Source: Lysobacter alkalisoli
Lineage (GTDB): Bacteria; Pseudomonadota; Gammaproteobacteria; Xanthomonadales; Xanthomonadaceae
Assembly: GCF_006547045.1 (NCBI RefSeq)
Contig: NZ_CP041242.1
Span: forward strand, 692,001 to 756,000
DNA: 64,000 nucleotides
Direction: 5' to 3'
Part shown: positions 53,004 through 62,491 of the stretch, piece after piece
Layout of the letters: every line of letters starts with the position of its first letter
How positions within the stretch are numbered: the first letter of the stretch is position 1
Position numbers and translations under genes: made by a program
The notes under the pieces: model-generated
Told to the model about the DNA's origin: nothing
Databases searched by the model: none
What the model saw: only the letters and a program-made list of their open reading frames with translations

Positions 53004-53912
53004 ATGCCCGGACATTGGACCCACACTTTCTCCTTCGCCACAGGGGCCGTGCGTTTTCATGACTTGACCTATGTCGCGATGAGCGGCGATGAACTGGATC
53101 GTGAAAAGATTTCACATGCCTACTTCTCGGAGTGGGATGCGGGCACCTGGCGCGACCTTGGGAAAACGTCATGGCCGATCGCGGGCATGGCCATTGCCAG
53201 AAAGCCCATGCAACAGATGTGTGCCGTGGGCCTTTACGGCCAGGTCAAGCTGGCCGGTAGCGGCGATCTCCATGAAGAGCAGATCGGCACAAGTCCGGAC
53301 GCCATCAGAGCGCGTGGCCCGCTGCGCGGGGTACGCACCATCGGCGAACATGTGTATGCCGTCGGGATGAACCGCCAGGTTTGGCGCCGGGACGATGCCC
53401 ATCAATGGCGTTCCATCGACGAGGGTGCCCGCCCGGCGACAGACAGCCATGCAGTGGTCGGTTTCGAGGCAGTGGATGGATTCTCCGAAACGGATATTTA
53501 TGCTGTGGGTTGGGATGGCGAGATATGGCACTACGACGGCAGTGCCTGGCAGCAGAAACCGAGTCCCACCAACATCGTGCTGACCCGGGTGCTCTGTGCG
53601 GATGACGGCACGGTCTATGCTTCGGGTCGCAAGGGACTGCTGCTTGGCGGGCGTGGCGACAGTTGGGAGGTCATCGATCATGCAAGCATGATCGACGATA
53701 TCTGGGATCTCGCCTGGTATCAGGACAAGCTGTATCTATCGACCATGTACGGACTGTTCACACTCGACCAGGACAAGCTCCTGGCGGTCGATTTCGGTGA
53801 AGATTTGCCGGATAGCTGCTATCGCCTCAGCGCCTCCGATGGCGTGCTGTGGTCGATCGGCAGCAAGGACATCATGGCCTTCGACGGTGACAGTTGGGCG
53901 CGTATCGATTGA
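53004..53912 (+). CDS. Hypothetical protein, probable beta-propeller
   Basis: 302 residues; no signal peptide or membrane segment. Repeated blades of about 45-50 residues with the pattern hydrophobic-YAVG-x-[DN]-x-[EQ]-[IV]-W: VYAVGMNRQVWRRDDAHQW, IYAVGWDGEIWHYDGSAWQ, VYASGRKGLLLGGRGDSW and LYLSTMYGLFTLDQDK. This looks like a seven-bladed or smaller beta-propeller. AGGAAGGAA precedes the ATG. Codon use seems a little less GC-rich than that of its neighbours, which would fit transfer, but I have not computed it. No function can be assigned. Confidence 0.8.
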   Translation: MPGHWTHTFSFATGAVRFHDLTYVAMSGDELDREKISHAYFSEWDAGTWRDLGKTSWPIAGMAIARKPMQQMCAVGLYGQVKLAGSGDLHEEQIGTSPDAIRARGPLRGVRTIGEHVYAVGMNRQVWRRDDAHQWRSIDEGARPATDSHAVVGFEAVDGFSETDIYAVGWDGEIWHYDGSAWQQKPSPTNIVLTRVLCADDGTVYASGRKGLLLGGRGDSWEVIDHASMIDDIWDLAWYQDKLYLSTMYGLFTLDQDKLLAVDFGEDLPDSCYRLSASDGVLWSIGSKDIMAFDGDSWARID

Positions 53913-53979
53913 TGAGCGCCGAGCGTGTCCTGGTCGTTGATCCGTCCTGCGTCGCGGCTTTGGTAAGGAGCAGGCAGGG

Positions 53980-54819
53980 ATGAGCGCATCGACCCGGGAG
54001 CCAGGCGCGCTCCTGTCCCGCCTGTCTGCATTGGCGCAACATGAAGGCGACACCCCGTATCTGCGGGTCCGCGCACGTGCCGCCCATGCATTGAGCGCCG
54101 TGCAGATCGACAGCGCCATCATCACGGTGCTGCTGGAAGGCATCAAACGGGTGCGCGATCGTGGCGGCGAATGGCGAAGCGTCGAGCCGGGCCAGCTGCT
54201 GCTGGTCCCGGGTGCGCGCATGCTGGATGTCGAGAATGTTCCGGACGAAACCCGGGGACGCCCCTATCTTTCCGTCTGCATCACCCTGGGACAGGAGCTT
54301 CTGGATGCGGCGCGGCTGCTGCTGCCGGACACCCGTCATGCGATCGCCGATGGCGTGGCAGTCGAGCCGTTGGGCGACTTCGCCGCGGATCTGGAGGCGT
54401 GGTGCGATGCGATCGCGACCGGAAACGATACCCAGGCGCGCTATGCGCTGGTGGGCGCCGTGCTGGGGCTGTGTTCGCGCGGGCATGTCGGGGTATTGAA
54501 ACCGCCAGCGCCGACGCTCGCACAGCGCATCCGCGGACTGGTTGCAGGCGACCCGGCCCGCGACTGGCGCTCGGATCTGCTGGAATCGGCGCTGGACATG
54601 AGCGGAGCCACGCTGCGCCGACGCCTCGCGGCGGAAGGGACGTCATTGCGCAATGTCGTTGCCGACGCCCGGCTGGCGCATGCGCTGATGCTGCTGCAGG
54701 GCACGTCGCTGCCGGTGAAGACGGTCGCGCACCGGGTCGGGTATGCGTCGGTGTCGAGCTTCGTGAAGCGCTTCGGCGAGCGCTACGGGATCGAACCATC
54801 GCGCGTGTCAGCGGCCTGA
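53980..54819 (+). CDS. AraC-family transcriptional regulator
   Basis: 279 residues. N-terminal ligand-sensing domain of the AraC N type (about 1-175, with GQLLLVPGARMLDVEN) and a C-terminal double helix-turn-helix (about 190-279) with MSGATLRRRLAAEGTSLRNVVADARLAHALMLLQGTSLPVKTVAHRVGYASVSSFVKRFGERYG (read in part); the GYASVSSFVKRF recognition segment is canonical. A likely activator of the exported MBL gene 78 bases downstream, on position alone. Confidence 0.9.
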   Translation: MSASTREPGALLSRLSALAQHEGDTPYLRVRARAAHALSAVQIDSAIITVLLEGIKRVRDRGGEWRSVEPGQLLLVPGARMLDVENVPDETRGRPYLSVCITLGQELLDAARLLLPDTRHAIADGVAVEPLGDFAADLEAWCDAIATGNDTQARYALVGAVLGLCSRGHVGVLKPPAPTLAQRIRGLVAGDPARDWRSDLLESALDMSGATLRRRLAAEGTSLRNVVADARLAHALMLLQGTSLPVKTVAHRVGYASVSSFVKRFGERYGIEPSRVSAA

Positions 54820-54897
54820 TCGGTTCGCGCACGATTTCGAGCGTTTCGCGCCGGCTGGCAGGACTAGATTGGGGCCCTACCGATCGTGGAGCCCGTG

Positions 54898-55743
54898 ATG
54901 ACGCGCAGCATTCCCTTGTTTGTTTCCCTCACAGCGGCGTTGGCCGCGATGCCGGCATCGGCGGCGGACGAAGTCGATGGCGTGCGGCTGTACGCGCTCG
55001 ATTGCGGCCGCCTGGAGTTCAGGGACATGACCATGTTCTCGGATACCGGCGAATACGACGGCAAGCCCGAGTCGCTGGTCGATACCTGTTTCCTGGTGCG
55101 TCATCCCAAGGGCACGTTGATGTGGGATACCGGCCTGGGCGACGCGATGGCGGAGCACGAGGACGGCGTGAACTTCGGGGACAGCCTGACGATGCATGTC
55201 GATGTGCGGCTGGTAGAGCAGCTCGATCGGATCGGGTTGCGTCCGGCCGACATCACCTACGTGGCCTTCTCGCACCTGCATTTCGACCACACCGGCAATG
55301 CGAATCTGTTCAGCGACTCGACCTGGATCACCAGCAACGCGTCGGTGGCCTGGGCGATGCAGGATCCGGCACCGTTCGGTGTCGATCAGGACTCGTTCTC
55401 GGCCCTGATGTCCGCAAAACGCCAGCAGATCGACGGAGACCACGATGTGTTCGGCGACGGCACCGTGCGCATCCTGAAAACACCGGGCCATACGCCAGGC
55501 CATCAATCGCTCGAAATCTCGCTGGCCGAGGCCGGCACGGTCATCCTCTCCGGCGACCTGTACCACACCCATGCCAACCGGCACGGGCAGCGCGTGCCCC
55601 GGATCAATGTCGACCGCGCCGATACGCTTGCCTCGATGAATCGTGTCGAGGCGATCGTGGAGAATACCGGTGCGCGTTTCGTCATTCAGCACGACCGGAA
55701 GGATTTCGAATCCTTGCCGAAATTCCCGGCCTATCTGGATTGA
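54898..55743 (+). CDS. Exported MBL-fold hydrolase, N-acyl-homoserine-lactonase-like
   Basis: 281 residues from ATG 54898 (GGAG at 54888-54891); GTG 54886 is an in-frame alternative. Signal peptide to about residue 23 (LAAMPASAAD). The metal motif SHLHFDHTGN (HxHxDH, about residues 125-134), LKTPGHTPGHQSLEI, LSGDLYHTHANR and the late His in VIQHDRKDFESLPKFPAYLD match AttM/AiiA-type lactonases and related carboxylesterase-like MBL proteins. The presence of a signal peptide points to periplasmic action. Substrate is uncertain. Confidence 0.86.
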   Translation: MTRSIPLFVSLTAALAAMPASAADEVDGVRLYALDCGRLEFRDMTMFSDTGEYDGKPESLVDTCFLVRHPKGTLMWDTGLGDAMAEHEDGVNFGDSLTMHVDVRLVEQLDRIGLRPADITYVAFSHLHFDHTGNANLFSDSTWITSNASVAWAMQDPAPFGVDQDSFSALMSAKRQQIDGDHDVFGDGTVRILKTPGHTPGHQSLEISLAEAGTVILSGDLYHTHANRHGQRVPRINVDRADTLASMNRVEAIVENTGARFVIQHDRKDFESLPKFPAYLD

Positions 55744-55758
55744 TTGCCGGCAGCCGCA

Positions 55759-57075
55759 TCACAGCAACAGCAGGCAACCGCCGATCACCACGCCGGTGAC
55801 AACCAGCTGGATCAGGCAGAAGCCCATGATGTCGCGTGCCTTCAATCCGGCCAGTGCGAGCATCGGCAGCGCCCAGAACGGCTGGATCAGATTGGTCCAG
55901 GCATCGCCCCAGGCCACGCCCATCGCGACCTTCGCCACGTCGGCGCCCAGCGCTTCGGCGGCTGGCACCATGATCGGTGCCTGTACCGCCCACTGACCAC
56001 CGCCGGAGGGCACGAACACGTTCAGCACGCCACCGGCGATGAAGCTCCAGAACGGCAGGGTGTCTGCATCGGCTACCGAAACGAAAGACTGCGACAGCGT
56101 TGCCGCCAGCCCCGACTTGACCATGATTGCCATGATCCCGGCATAGAACGGGAACTGGATGACGATGCCGGCGCCGCCCTTGATCGCCAGTTGCAGACTG
56201 GCCAGCAGCCGGCGCGGGGTGCCGTGCAGGACGATCGCCAGCATCAGGAAGCCGAAGTTGACGATGTTGAGGTTCAGACCGCCGCCGCCGATGAAATGGT
56301 CGACAAGGAAGCCGATCCCGGCCAGTCCGACCAGCCAGGCCAGCAGGCGGCTGTCCTCGAGGCGATCGGCAGGCTGGCGCGGTCCCTGCGGCGGCGGCAC
56401 AGGTTTCCCGTCGCTGTGTCCGGACCCGGGCCGGTGGAACACCGATTCCTCCGGCGCCGGCAGCATCCAGCGGTTGACCAGCGGCACCAGCACGAACAGC
56501 AGCGCGACGATGGCGAGGTTGTAGAACGCGAAGATCGTTTGCGAGGTCGGCACCACGCCCATCGCCCCGGCCATGAAGTGGCCTTCGGTCGCGATGGTCA
56601 GCGGGATCGAGCCGGCCAGGCCGCCATGCCAGACCACGAAGCCGGAATATGCACTGGCCACCAGCAACCGGTAATCGACCCGCACCTGCGCCGCCAGTTC
56701 GCGCGCGAACAGCGCGCCGACCACCAGGCCGAAGCCCCAGTTGATCCAGCTCGCCGTCAGCGATACCAGGCTGACCAGCACGATGGCCATGCCCGGACCG
56801 CGCGCCAGCTTCGCCAGCCATTGCAGGCCATGCTTCACCGGCGGCGTGCTGGCGAGCATGAAGCCGGTCACCAGCACCAGCAGCATCTGCATCGAGAACG
56901 CCAGCAACTCCCAGAAGCCGCCGCCCCACATCCGCAGCACCGCCAGTGGCGTCTGCCGTTCGACCAGCATCGCCGCCGTCGCCGCGACCAGGGTCAGCAG
57001 CAACACCAGCAGGTAGGCATCCGGCAGCCAGCGTTCGACCAGGCGGACGGCAGGGCGTGAGAGACGGTTGAGCAT
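55759..57075 (-). CDS. Short-chain fatty acid transporter, AtoE/TIGR00366 family
   Basis: 438-residue integral membrane protein with about ten to twelve helices. Starts MLNRLSRPAVRLVERWLPDAYLLVLLLTLV (read in part) from ATG 57075. Conserved family segments: SWINWGFGLVVGALFARELA, VVWHGGLAGSIPL and VPSGGGQWAVQAPI. It resembles E. coli AtoE, which takes up short-chain fatty acids such as acetoacetate. Convergent with the MBL gene (15 bases apart). A link with the acetyl-CoA hydrolase/transferase of the window is possible but they are far apart. Confidence 0.88.
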   Translation of the reverse strand: MLNRLSRPAVRLVERWLPDAYLLVLLLTLVAATAAMLVERQTPLAVLRMWGGGFWELLAFSMQMLLVLVTGFMLASTPPVKHGLQWLAKLARGPGMAIVLVSLVSLTASWINWGFGLVVGALFARELAAQVRVDYRLLVASAYSGFVVWHGGLAGSIPLTIATEGHFMAGAMGVVPTSQTIFAFYNLAIVALLFVLVPLVNRWMLPAPEESVFHRPGSGHSDGKPVPPPQGPRQPADRLEDSRLLAWLVGLAGIGFLVDHFIGGGGLNLNIVNFGFLMLAIVLHGTPRRLLASLQLAIKGGAGIVIQFPFYAGIMAIMVKSGLAATLSQSFVSVADADTLPFWSFIAGGVLNVFVPSGGGQWAVQAPIMVPAAEALGADVAKVAMGVAWGDAWTNLIQPFWALPMLALAGLKARDIMGFCLIQLVVTGVVIGGCLLLL

Positions 57076-57320
57076 GGCTACCCCGGTGGATGGCGTGCCG
57101 GCCGGCGCCGGCCGGGTGGACACTGTCGATGCACGCTAGCCGAAATCGCGGGCGCGGTGAAATATCCGCCGCCCGGCCACGCTGGTCTTTTTTGGCCGCG
57201 GACATTCCATACCAGTGCATCGCGAGCCTGCATCGAGGGTGTTTTTCCAAGCGTCATTCAACCCGAATCGACGATCAGCTGTGCTAGCGTCGCGGGGCTC
57301 ATCGGGAGGCCCGCAACACA

Positions 57321-58787
57321 ATGACCACGCAACAACGTCGCACCAAGATCCTTGCAACCCTTGGCCCGGCCACCGACCCGCCGGGCATGCTCGACCAACT
57401 GCTCAAGGCCGGTGTCGACGTGGTGCGCCTGAACTTCTCCCACGGCGATCCGTCCTCCCAGCTGGCGCGGGCCGAGGCCGTGCGTGCGGCGGCGAAGCGG
57501 GTCGGTACCGAAGTCGGCATCCTCGCCGACCTGCCGGGACCGAAGATCCGCATCGAGCGTTTCGCCGAAGGCAGGGTCGAATTGAAGACCGGTGATGCCT
57601 TCGACCTGGTCGCGAGCGAAGACGCGCCCATGGGCAATGCGCGCGAGGTCGGGGTCAGCTACCTCGACCTGCCCGGCGATGTCGCCCCGGGCGACACCCT
57701 GCTGCTCGACGACGGCCTGATGCAACTGCGCGTCGAGCGCGTGGAAGGCGCGCGCATACATTGCATCGTGCTCAATGACGGCGTGCTGTCCGATCGCAAG
57801 GGCCTGAACAAGCTCGGCGGCGGGCTGTCGCTGGGCGCGCTGACCGAGCGCGATCGCGAACTGATCAAGGTCGCCGCCGAGGCCAACGTCGATTTCATCG
57901 CGGTGTCGTTCTGCCGCAATGCCGCCGACATGGACGAAGCGCGCCGCGTCGCCCGCGAAGCCGGTTGCGATGCGGCGATGGTGGCCAAGGTCGAACGCGC
58001 CGAGGCGATCGCCAACCTCACCGAGATCGTCGACGCCAGCGACGTGGTGATGGTCGCGCGTGGCGACCTCGGCGTGGAGATCGGCGATGCCGAGTTGCCC
58101 GGCCTGCAGAAGAAGATCATCAAGGAGTCGCTGGCGCGCAACAAGGTCGTGATCACCGCCACCCAGATGCTGCAGTCGATGGTGGAAAGCCCGATCCCGA
58201 CCCGTGCCGAGGTGCTCGACGTTGCCAATGCGGTCATCGACGGCACCGACGCGGTAATGCTGTCGGCCGAATCCGCCGCCGGCCGCTACCCGGTCAAGGC
58301 GGTCGAGGCGATGGTGCGCATCTGCCTTGGCGCCGAGCGTCAGTTCGCTCACGACACCGATTTCGAAGCCGCGCCGCGCAACCTGCAACGTGTCGACCAG
58401 GCGATCGCGATGGCCGCGATGTTCCTGACCGAGCACATCGGCCTGCGCGCGATCGTGGCGATGACCGAGTCCGGCGGCACCGCGCGTTTCCTGTCGCGGT
58501 TCCGCTCAGGAGCGCCGATCTACGCATTCTCGCGCCACGCCGGCGCGCGCCGGCGCATGGCGATGATGCGCGACGTGTTCCCGATCGACTACGACAGCCG
58601 TGGCCAGACCCCGGGCGAGGCCGGCCGCGGCTCGATCGCGCGCCTGGTCCAGGCTGGCCTGCTGGAACCCGGCGAGCGGGTGGCCTTCACCAGCGGCGAG
58701 CGCATGGAACATCGCGGCGCCACCAACACCCTGCGCCTGCTGCAGGTCGGCCCGGACGGCGAGGCCGAGGGGCTGGGGGAACTGTAG
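57321..58787 (+). CDS. pyk: Pyruvate kinase
   Basis: Converts phosphoenolpyruvate and ADP to pyruvate and ATP. 488 residues. The N-terminal motif RRTKILATLGPATD and VVRLNFSHGDPS (about residues 36-47) begin the barrel; the catalytic lysine region is MVAKVERAEAI (about 219-229) and MVARGDLGVEIG (about 243-254) supplies the metal-binding Glu/Asp. The C-terminal domain is complete. ATG 57321 is preceded by GGGAGG at some distance (57304-57309). TGTGCTAGC upstream resembles an extended -10. A GC hairpin follows the gene. Confidence 0.95.
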   Translation: MTTQQRRTKILATLGPATDPPGMLDQLLKAGVDVVRLNFSHGDPSSQLARAEAVRAAAKRVGTEVGILADLPGPKIRIERFAEGRVELKTGDAFDLVASEDAPMGNAREVGVSYLDLPGDVAPGDTLLLDDGLMQLRVERVEGARIHCIVLNDGVLSDRKGLNKLGGGLSLGALTERDRELIKVAAEANVDFIAVSFCRNAADMDEARRVAREAGCDAAMVAKVERAEAIANLTEIVDASDVVMVARGDLGVEIGDAELPGLQKKIIKESLARNKVVITATQMLQSMVESPIPTRAEVLDVANAVIDGTDAVMLSAESAAGRYPVKAVEAMVRICLGAERQFAHDTDFEAAPRNLQRVDQAIAMAAMFLTEHIGLRAIVAMTESGGTARFLSRFRSGAPIYAFSRHAGARRRMAMMRDVFPIDYDSRGQTPGEAGRGSIARLVQAGLLEPGERVAFTSGERMEHRGATNTLRLLQVGPDGEAEGLGEL

Positions 58788-58805
58788 CCAGCTTGTCAGT
58801 TGCCA

Positions 58806-58824
58806 GCCGGCGCCTCCCGCCGGC
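58806..58824 (+). terminator. Possible terminator hairpin after pyk
   Basis: GCCGGCG-CCTCC-CGCCGGC forms a 7-bp stem 18 bases after the pyk stop. There is no T tract, so termination efficiency is doubtful. Confidence 0.4.
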
Positions 58825-58914
58825 ATAAGCGACTGGTATTGAAATTCGCCCCGTCTGGTTTGCAAGTCTTTGATTGCAGGCGATGCGGATGCGGCGAAGT
58901 CACCCGGTCAAGGC

Positions 58915-58920
58915 TATAAT
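58915..58920 (+). promoter_or_regulatory. -10 element of fba
   Basis: A consensus TATAAT lies 34 bases before the fba start codon. No good -35 is seen 17 bases upstream (CGGCGA), so an activator or extended recognition may be needed. Confidence 0.6.
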
Positions 58921-58954
58921 GCGCGACTTCCCACCCGCCTCCTGCAGGACACCC

Positions 58955-59965
58955 ATGAGCATCGAACAGCTTGCCGAAACCGCCCAGGCCATGGTCGCCC
59001 CGGGCAAGGGCATCATCGCCATCGACGAGTCCACCGGCACGATCGCCAAGCGCTTCGCCGGCGTCGGCGTCGAGAACACCGAGGAAAACCGCCGCGCCTA
59101 TCGCGAGCTGCTGCTCACCACGCCGAAGCTGAGCGACTACATCTCCGGCGCGATCCTGTACGACGAAACCCTGCGCCAGTCGACGAAGGATGGCGTGCCG
59201 TTCGCCAAGGTCATGACCGATGCCGGCATGATTCCGGGCATCAAGGTCGACAAGGGCGCCCACGCCCTGGCCGGCTGCCCCGGCGAGCTGGTCACCGAAG
59301 GCCTGGATGGCCTGCGCACCCGGCTGGAGGAGTACTACAGGCTCGGTGCCCGCTTCGCCAAGTGGCGCGCGGTGATCAACATCGGCGACGACATCCCGAC
59401 CGGCACCTGCATCGACGCCAACGCCCACGCGCTGGCCCGCTATGCCGCGCTGTGCCAGGAGCAGGGCCTGGTGCCGATGGTCGAGCCGGAAGTGATCATG
59501 GACGGCAGCCACGACATCGACGAGTGCTTCCAGGTCACCGAGGCCGTGCTGCGCTCGCTGTTCGCCTCGCTGTACGACCATAACGTGATGCTGGAGGGCA
59601 CCATCCTGAAGGCCTCGATGGTGCTGCCGGGTACCACCAGCGGTGAAGACGCCAGCGTCGAGGAAGTGGCCGCAGCGACCCTGCAGTGCCTCAAGTCGAC
59701 CGTGCCGGCGACCCTGACGGGCATTGTGTTCCTGTCCGGCGGTCAGTCCGACGAAGCCGCCACCGCACACCTGGACATGATCAATCGCATGGGCCCGAAC
59801 CCGTGGCCGCTGTCGTTCTCCTACGGCCGCGCGATGCAGCAGGCCGCGCTGAAGCTGTGGTCGCAGGACATCGTCAACAACGTCGCCGCCGCGCAGCAGA
59901 CCGTCTACGAGCGCGCCCGCGACAACGGCCTGGCCGCACTGGGCGAGTGGCAGAAGGCCGCGTAA
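58955..59965 (+). CDS. fba: Fructose-bisphosphate aldolase, class I
   Basis: Schiff-base aldolase that splits fructose 1,6-bisphosphate. 336 residues from ATG 58955, with CAGGA about eight bases upstream. Class I motifs: GKGIIAIDESTGTIAKRFAGVGVENTEENRRAYRELL (about residues 17-53, read in part) and the Schiff-base lysine in VMLEGTILKASMVLPG (about 210-225); VFLSGGQSDEAATAHL is near 260-275. Typical eukaryote-like class I enzyme found in xanthomonads. Final gene of the interrupted glycolytic cluster; a weak terminator follows. Confidence 0.95.
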   Translation: MSIEQLAETAQAMVAPGKGIIAIDESTGTIAKRFAGVGVENTEENRRAYRELLLTTPKLSDYISGAILYDETLRQSTKDGVPFAKVMTDAGMIPGIKVDKGAHALAGCPGELVTEGLDGLRTRLEEYYRLGARFAKWRAVINIGDDIPTGTCIDANAHALARYAALCQEQGLVPMVEPEVIMDGSHDIDECFQVTEAVLRSLFASLYDHNVMLEGTILKASMVLPGTTSGEDASVEEVAAATLQCLKSTVPATLTGIVFLSGGQSDEAATAHLDMINRMGPNPWPLSFSYGRAMQQAALKLWSQDIVNNVAAAQQTVYERARDNGLAALGEWQKAA

Positions 59966-59990
59966 GCCCAACCTGCCCACGCAGTCCCCG

Positions 59991-60015
59991 GAGCGCCGGC
60001 CTCGTGTCGGCGTTC
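59991..60015 (+). terminator. Probable terminator after fba
   Basis: GAGCGCCG and CGGCGTTC form an 8-bp stem (one G-T pair) with a 9-base loop, followed by TGCTTTCT. It lies 25 bases after the fba stop. Confidence 0.5.
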
Positions 60016-60129
60016 TGCTTTCTGGAGCGCGGTGGCGGAAACATGCTTTTGCGCGTCCTCCTCGAGGGCGCGCGCAGGACAACCACAAAGCGCTTCATTC
60101 GGCGCGATAACGAAACCAGGGAGCTGTTG

Positions 60130-62466
60130 ATGGAAGATCGGTGCGGGAATGGGCTCGCGAGGATGCTGGCGCTTGTATTGACGGTGGCGATGTCCGTCGC
60201 TGCCGGGGGCGCCCGGGCCGGCGGGAATGCCGGCGACGAGGATGTCTATCTGGTCGACCTGCAGCTGCAGGTTTCAAACCATGGCAGCAGTGCCAGCCTG
60301 CGCCAGAAAACACTCAACGCCGTGAGCCAGCGGACCGACGGAGCAGGCCGGATCACCCAGCGCGTACGCCTGCTGTGGATGAAGATGCTGGGTGGCGGAT
60401 ACAGCAAGTCCACCCTGGAGCTGGACATGGACGATCCCGACGATGCGGAGATGGCGCGCGTGCTGGGTGCCGGCTTCGAACTGAGCCTGGATGCCAAGGG
60501 GCGGGTGCTGGACCTGTCAGCGGTCGACAAGGTGGCGTGGGAGCGGATCACGACGCGCAATCCGCGAATGGCGCAACAGTTCGACTTGCAGCAGGCAACC
60601 GGAATGAGGCCGTTCGTCCTGCCGAAGCGGCTGCGCCGCGGGCAGCGCCTGCGCTTCGTCGACAACCTGTCCGGAGCCGACCCCATGCGATGGGAGCTGC
60701 AGGTGCTCCAGCTCTCTGCCGGCGAGGCGTTTCTGGACGTCCGTGGCGAGAGCGGGCAGTTGCAGGTTGAAGGGCGGCAGGTGGTACGCCGGCATGACGG
60801 CTTGCCGCTTGAAGCCTGGCTGCGATTGCTGGTGCCGTCCATCGACGATGAGCCCGAGGTGAGGACGCGTCTGTACATGGTCAACCTGCGTCACCTGCCC
60901 GGGCTGGGGAGCTGGCTGGAACATCCGATCGAACTCGCGCACGAGCACGAGCGTGGGTACGAGTCGCTTCTGGCAGAGCCGCCGTTCGCCGGCGAGCCCG
61001 ACGAAGGCGAAGGTTACGAACTCGATCCGCAGGTCGAGGGCCGGTTGCTCCCATGGATGCTGGACGGAGCGGATCTGGCCGGGATGCAACGCGGTCTGGT
61101 GATGATGCTCAAGCCGGCCGACTACCGTCACTCGCGGCCGACGCTGGCCCTGGGTGCGCAACTGGCTCCGCCGCAGGCGCGGACCGATGCCCCTGCGATG
61201 CGGCCGTTGGTGATGGGCCGGTTGACCGGCTCCGAGCTGCTCGACAGGTCGGGCCAGCCGCTGCAGGGGGTGGAATCGTTGCCGATCGCTCTGGGGCGCA
61301 GCTGGTTACTCAACGGCGGTGACGAAGTCGATGAGAGCGCGCAGAAGTTTCCCTTGCGCTTGCCGTTGGACCTGAAGGCGGAGGCATTGCAGGCATTGGA
61401 CCGGGTGCGCCTGTCGCTGGAGGTCGAAACCTATGCCTGGGACGGCGCTGAAACGGTGGCGGCCGGGCAGCAACCGCGGCATGGGGAGGCGCCGCGGATC
61501 GTCTGGGCCGGAAGACGACTGACTCTGAAACAGCCGCCACCGGCCGATGATCCGGACTCCGGGTTCGAGTTCCATGCCGTGCCGCTGGATGCGTCCGGGC
61601 GGCAGATTCCCCATGCACGCCTGTTCGGGGCCCGGCCCGACGAAGAGACCGCGCCATTGCTGGAGGACGTGCCGCGTCTGAGCTGGGAGCGGCGTCGGTT
61701 CCAGTGGGTGGTCGAGCTGGCCGCGGCCGAGCCGGTGGCGGCGGTGCGCCTGTACCGCTACCGGAGTACCCGGGTTCCGCAACAGTGGGATTTCCGCAAT
61801 ATCGATGGAATGACCGAAGGCGGGACCCTGGTCGGAACAAGACATGCCGCGGATCCCGGCATCCTGTCGGATTTCGACTATGTCGGGCAGGCGGCGCTGG
61901 CGAGTTTCGAAGTCGCCAGCATCGGTTATCCGTATCCGCCGTTGCAGGCGAAGGGCACTGCGGCGGCGCAGGCGTTGCGGTTCTGCGCCGTGGAGTCGGT
62001 TGAGGCCCATGCGGGTGTCGGGGTCGAGCCGGTACCGCCGGGCCAACTGTGGGATGAGGTCCTCAACAGTGCCGGGGGCGGGTGGAGGCTGCGCTTCGAC
62101 GAACAATGGTACGAGGATGTCGATCGCGACTGGCCGGAGCAGTGGCCGTTGAACGTGCAGTGTCCGGTGCAGGTGCAGGTGCTGCGCGAGGATGTTGCCG
62201 ACAGCCGCTGCTTCGAAGCGGCGGGCGATGGCTGGCTGCAGGTGCGACAGGCTTGCCGCGGTCGCATCGACAGCGAGGGCGGCACCCTGGTGGCGCGCGA
62301 TGCGGACGGGCTGCCCCTGGCGCCGCTGCCGGCGGACGCGCGGGAACACGCATTGCGCTTCTGGGGCGAGCCGGTCGAGGTGGAGTACACCCTGCGCGAT
62401 TCCCGGGTATTGCGACGGCAAGTCCGCCTGCCGCGCAGCGAAGGCGCAACCATGCAGGGCTGGTAA
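60130..62466 (+). CDS. Large exported protein of unknown function
   Basis: 778 residues from ATG 60130 (AGGGAG a few bases upstream; ATG 60163 is a shorter alternative). A signal peptide (MLALVLTVAMSVAAGGARAGG) ends near residue 33. The mature protein has no clear membrane helix and alternates beta-rich stretches with acidic linkers. Only four or five cysteines, all in the last 200 residues (RFCAVESVE, NVQCPVQVQV, SRCFEAAG, RQACRGR), suggest disulfides in a C-terminal domain. No family is recognised. It is monocistronic, between fba and an efflux adaptor gene. Confidence 0.78.
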   Translation: MEDRCGNGLARMLALVLTVAMSVAAGGARAGGNAGDEDVYLVDLQLQVSNHGSSASLRQKTLNAVSQRTDGAGRITQRVRLLWMKMLGGGYSKSTLELDMDDPDDAEMARVLGAGFELSLDAKGRVLDLSAVDKVAWERITTRNPRMAQQFDLQQATGMRPFVLPKRLRRGQRLRFVDNLSGADPMRWELQVLQLSAGEAFLDVRGESGQLQVEGRQVVRRHDGLPLEAWLRLLVPSIDDEPEVRTRLYMVNLRHLPGLGSWLEHPIELAHEHERGYESLLAEPPFAGEPDEGEGYELDPQVEGRLLPWMLDGADLAGMQRGLVMMLKPADYRHSRPTLALGAQLAPPQARTDAPAMRPLVMGRLTGSELLDRSGQPLQGVESLPIALGRSWLLNGGDEVDESAQKFPLRLPLDLKAEALQALDRVRLSLEVETYAWDGAETVAAGQQPRHGEAPRIVWAGRRLTLKQPPPADDPDSGFEFHAVPLDASGRQIPHARLFGARPDEETAPLLEDVPRLSWERRRFQWVVELAAAEPVAAVRLYRYRSTRVPQQWDFRNIDGMTEGGTLVGTRHAADPGILSDFDYVGQAALASFEVASIGYPYPPLQAKGTAAAQALRFCAVESVEAHAGVGVEPVPPGQLWDEVLNSAGGGWRLRFDEQWYEDVDRDWPEQWPLNVQCPVQVQVLREDVADSRCFEAAGDGWLQVRQACRGRIDSEGGTLVARDADGLPLAPLPADAREHALRFWGEPVEVEYTLRDSRVLRRQVRLPRSEGATMQGW

Positions 62467-62491
62467 GCGCGGCCCGTCGGTCCCGGCCGTT

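Noticed and set aside
58806-58824. GC hairpin after pyk considered as a riboswitch or attenuator for fba
   Set aside because: Too short and without an antiterminator partner; the fba promoter lies downstream of it.
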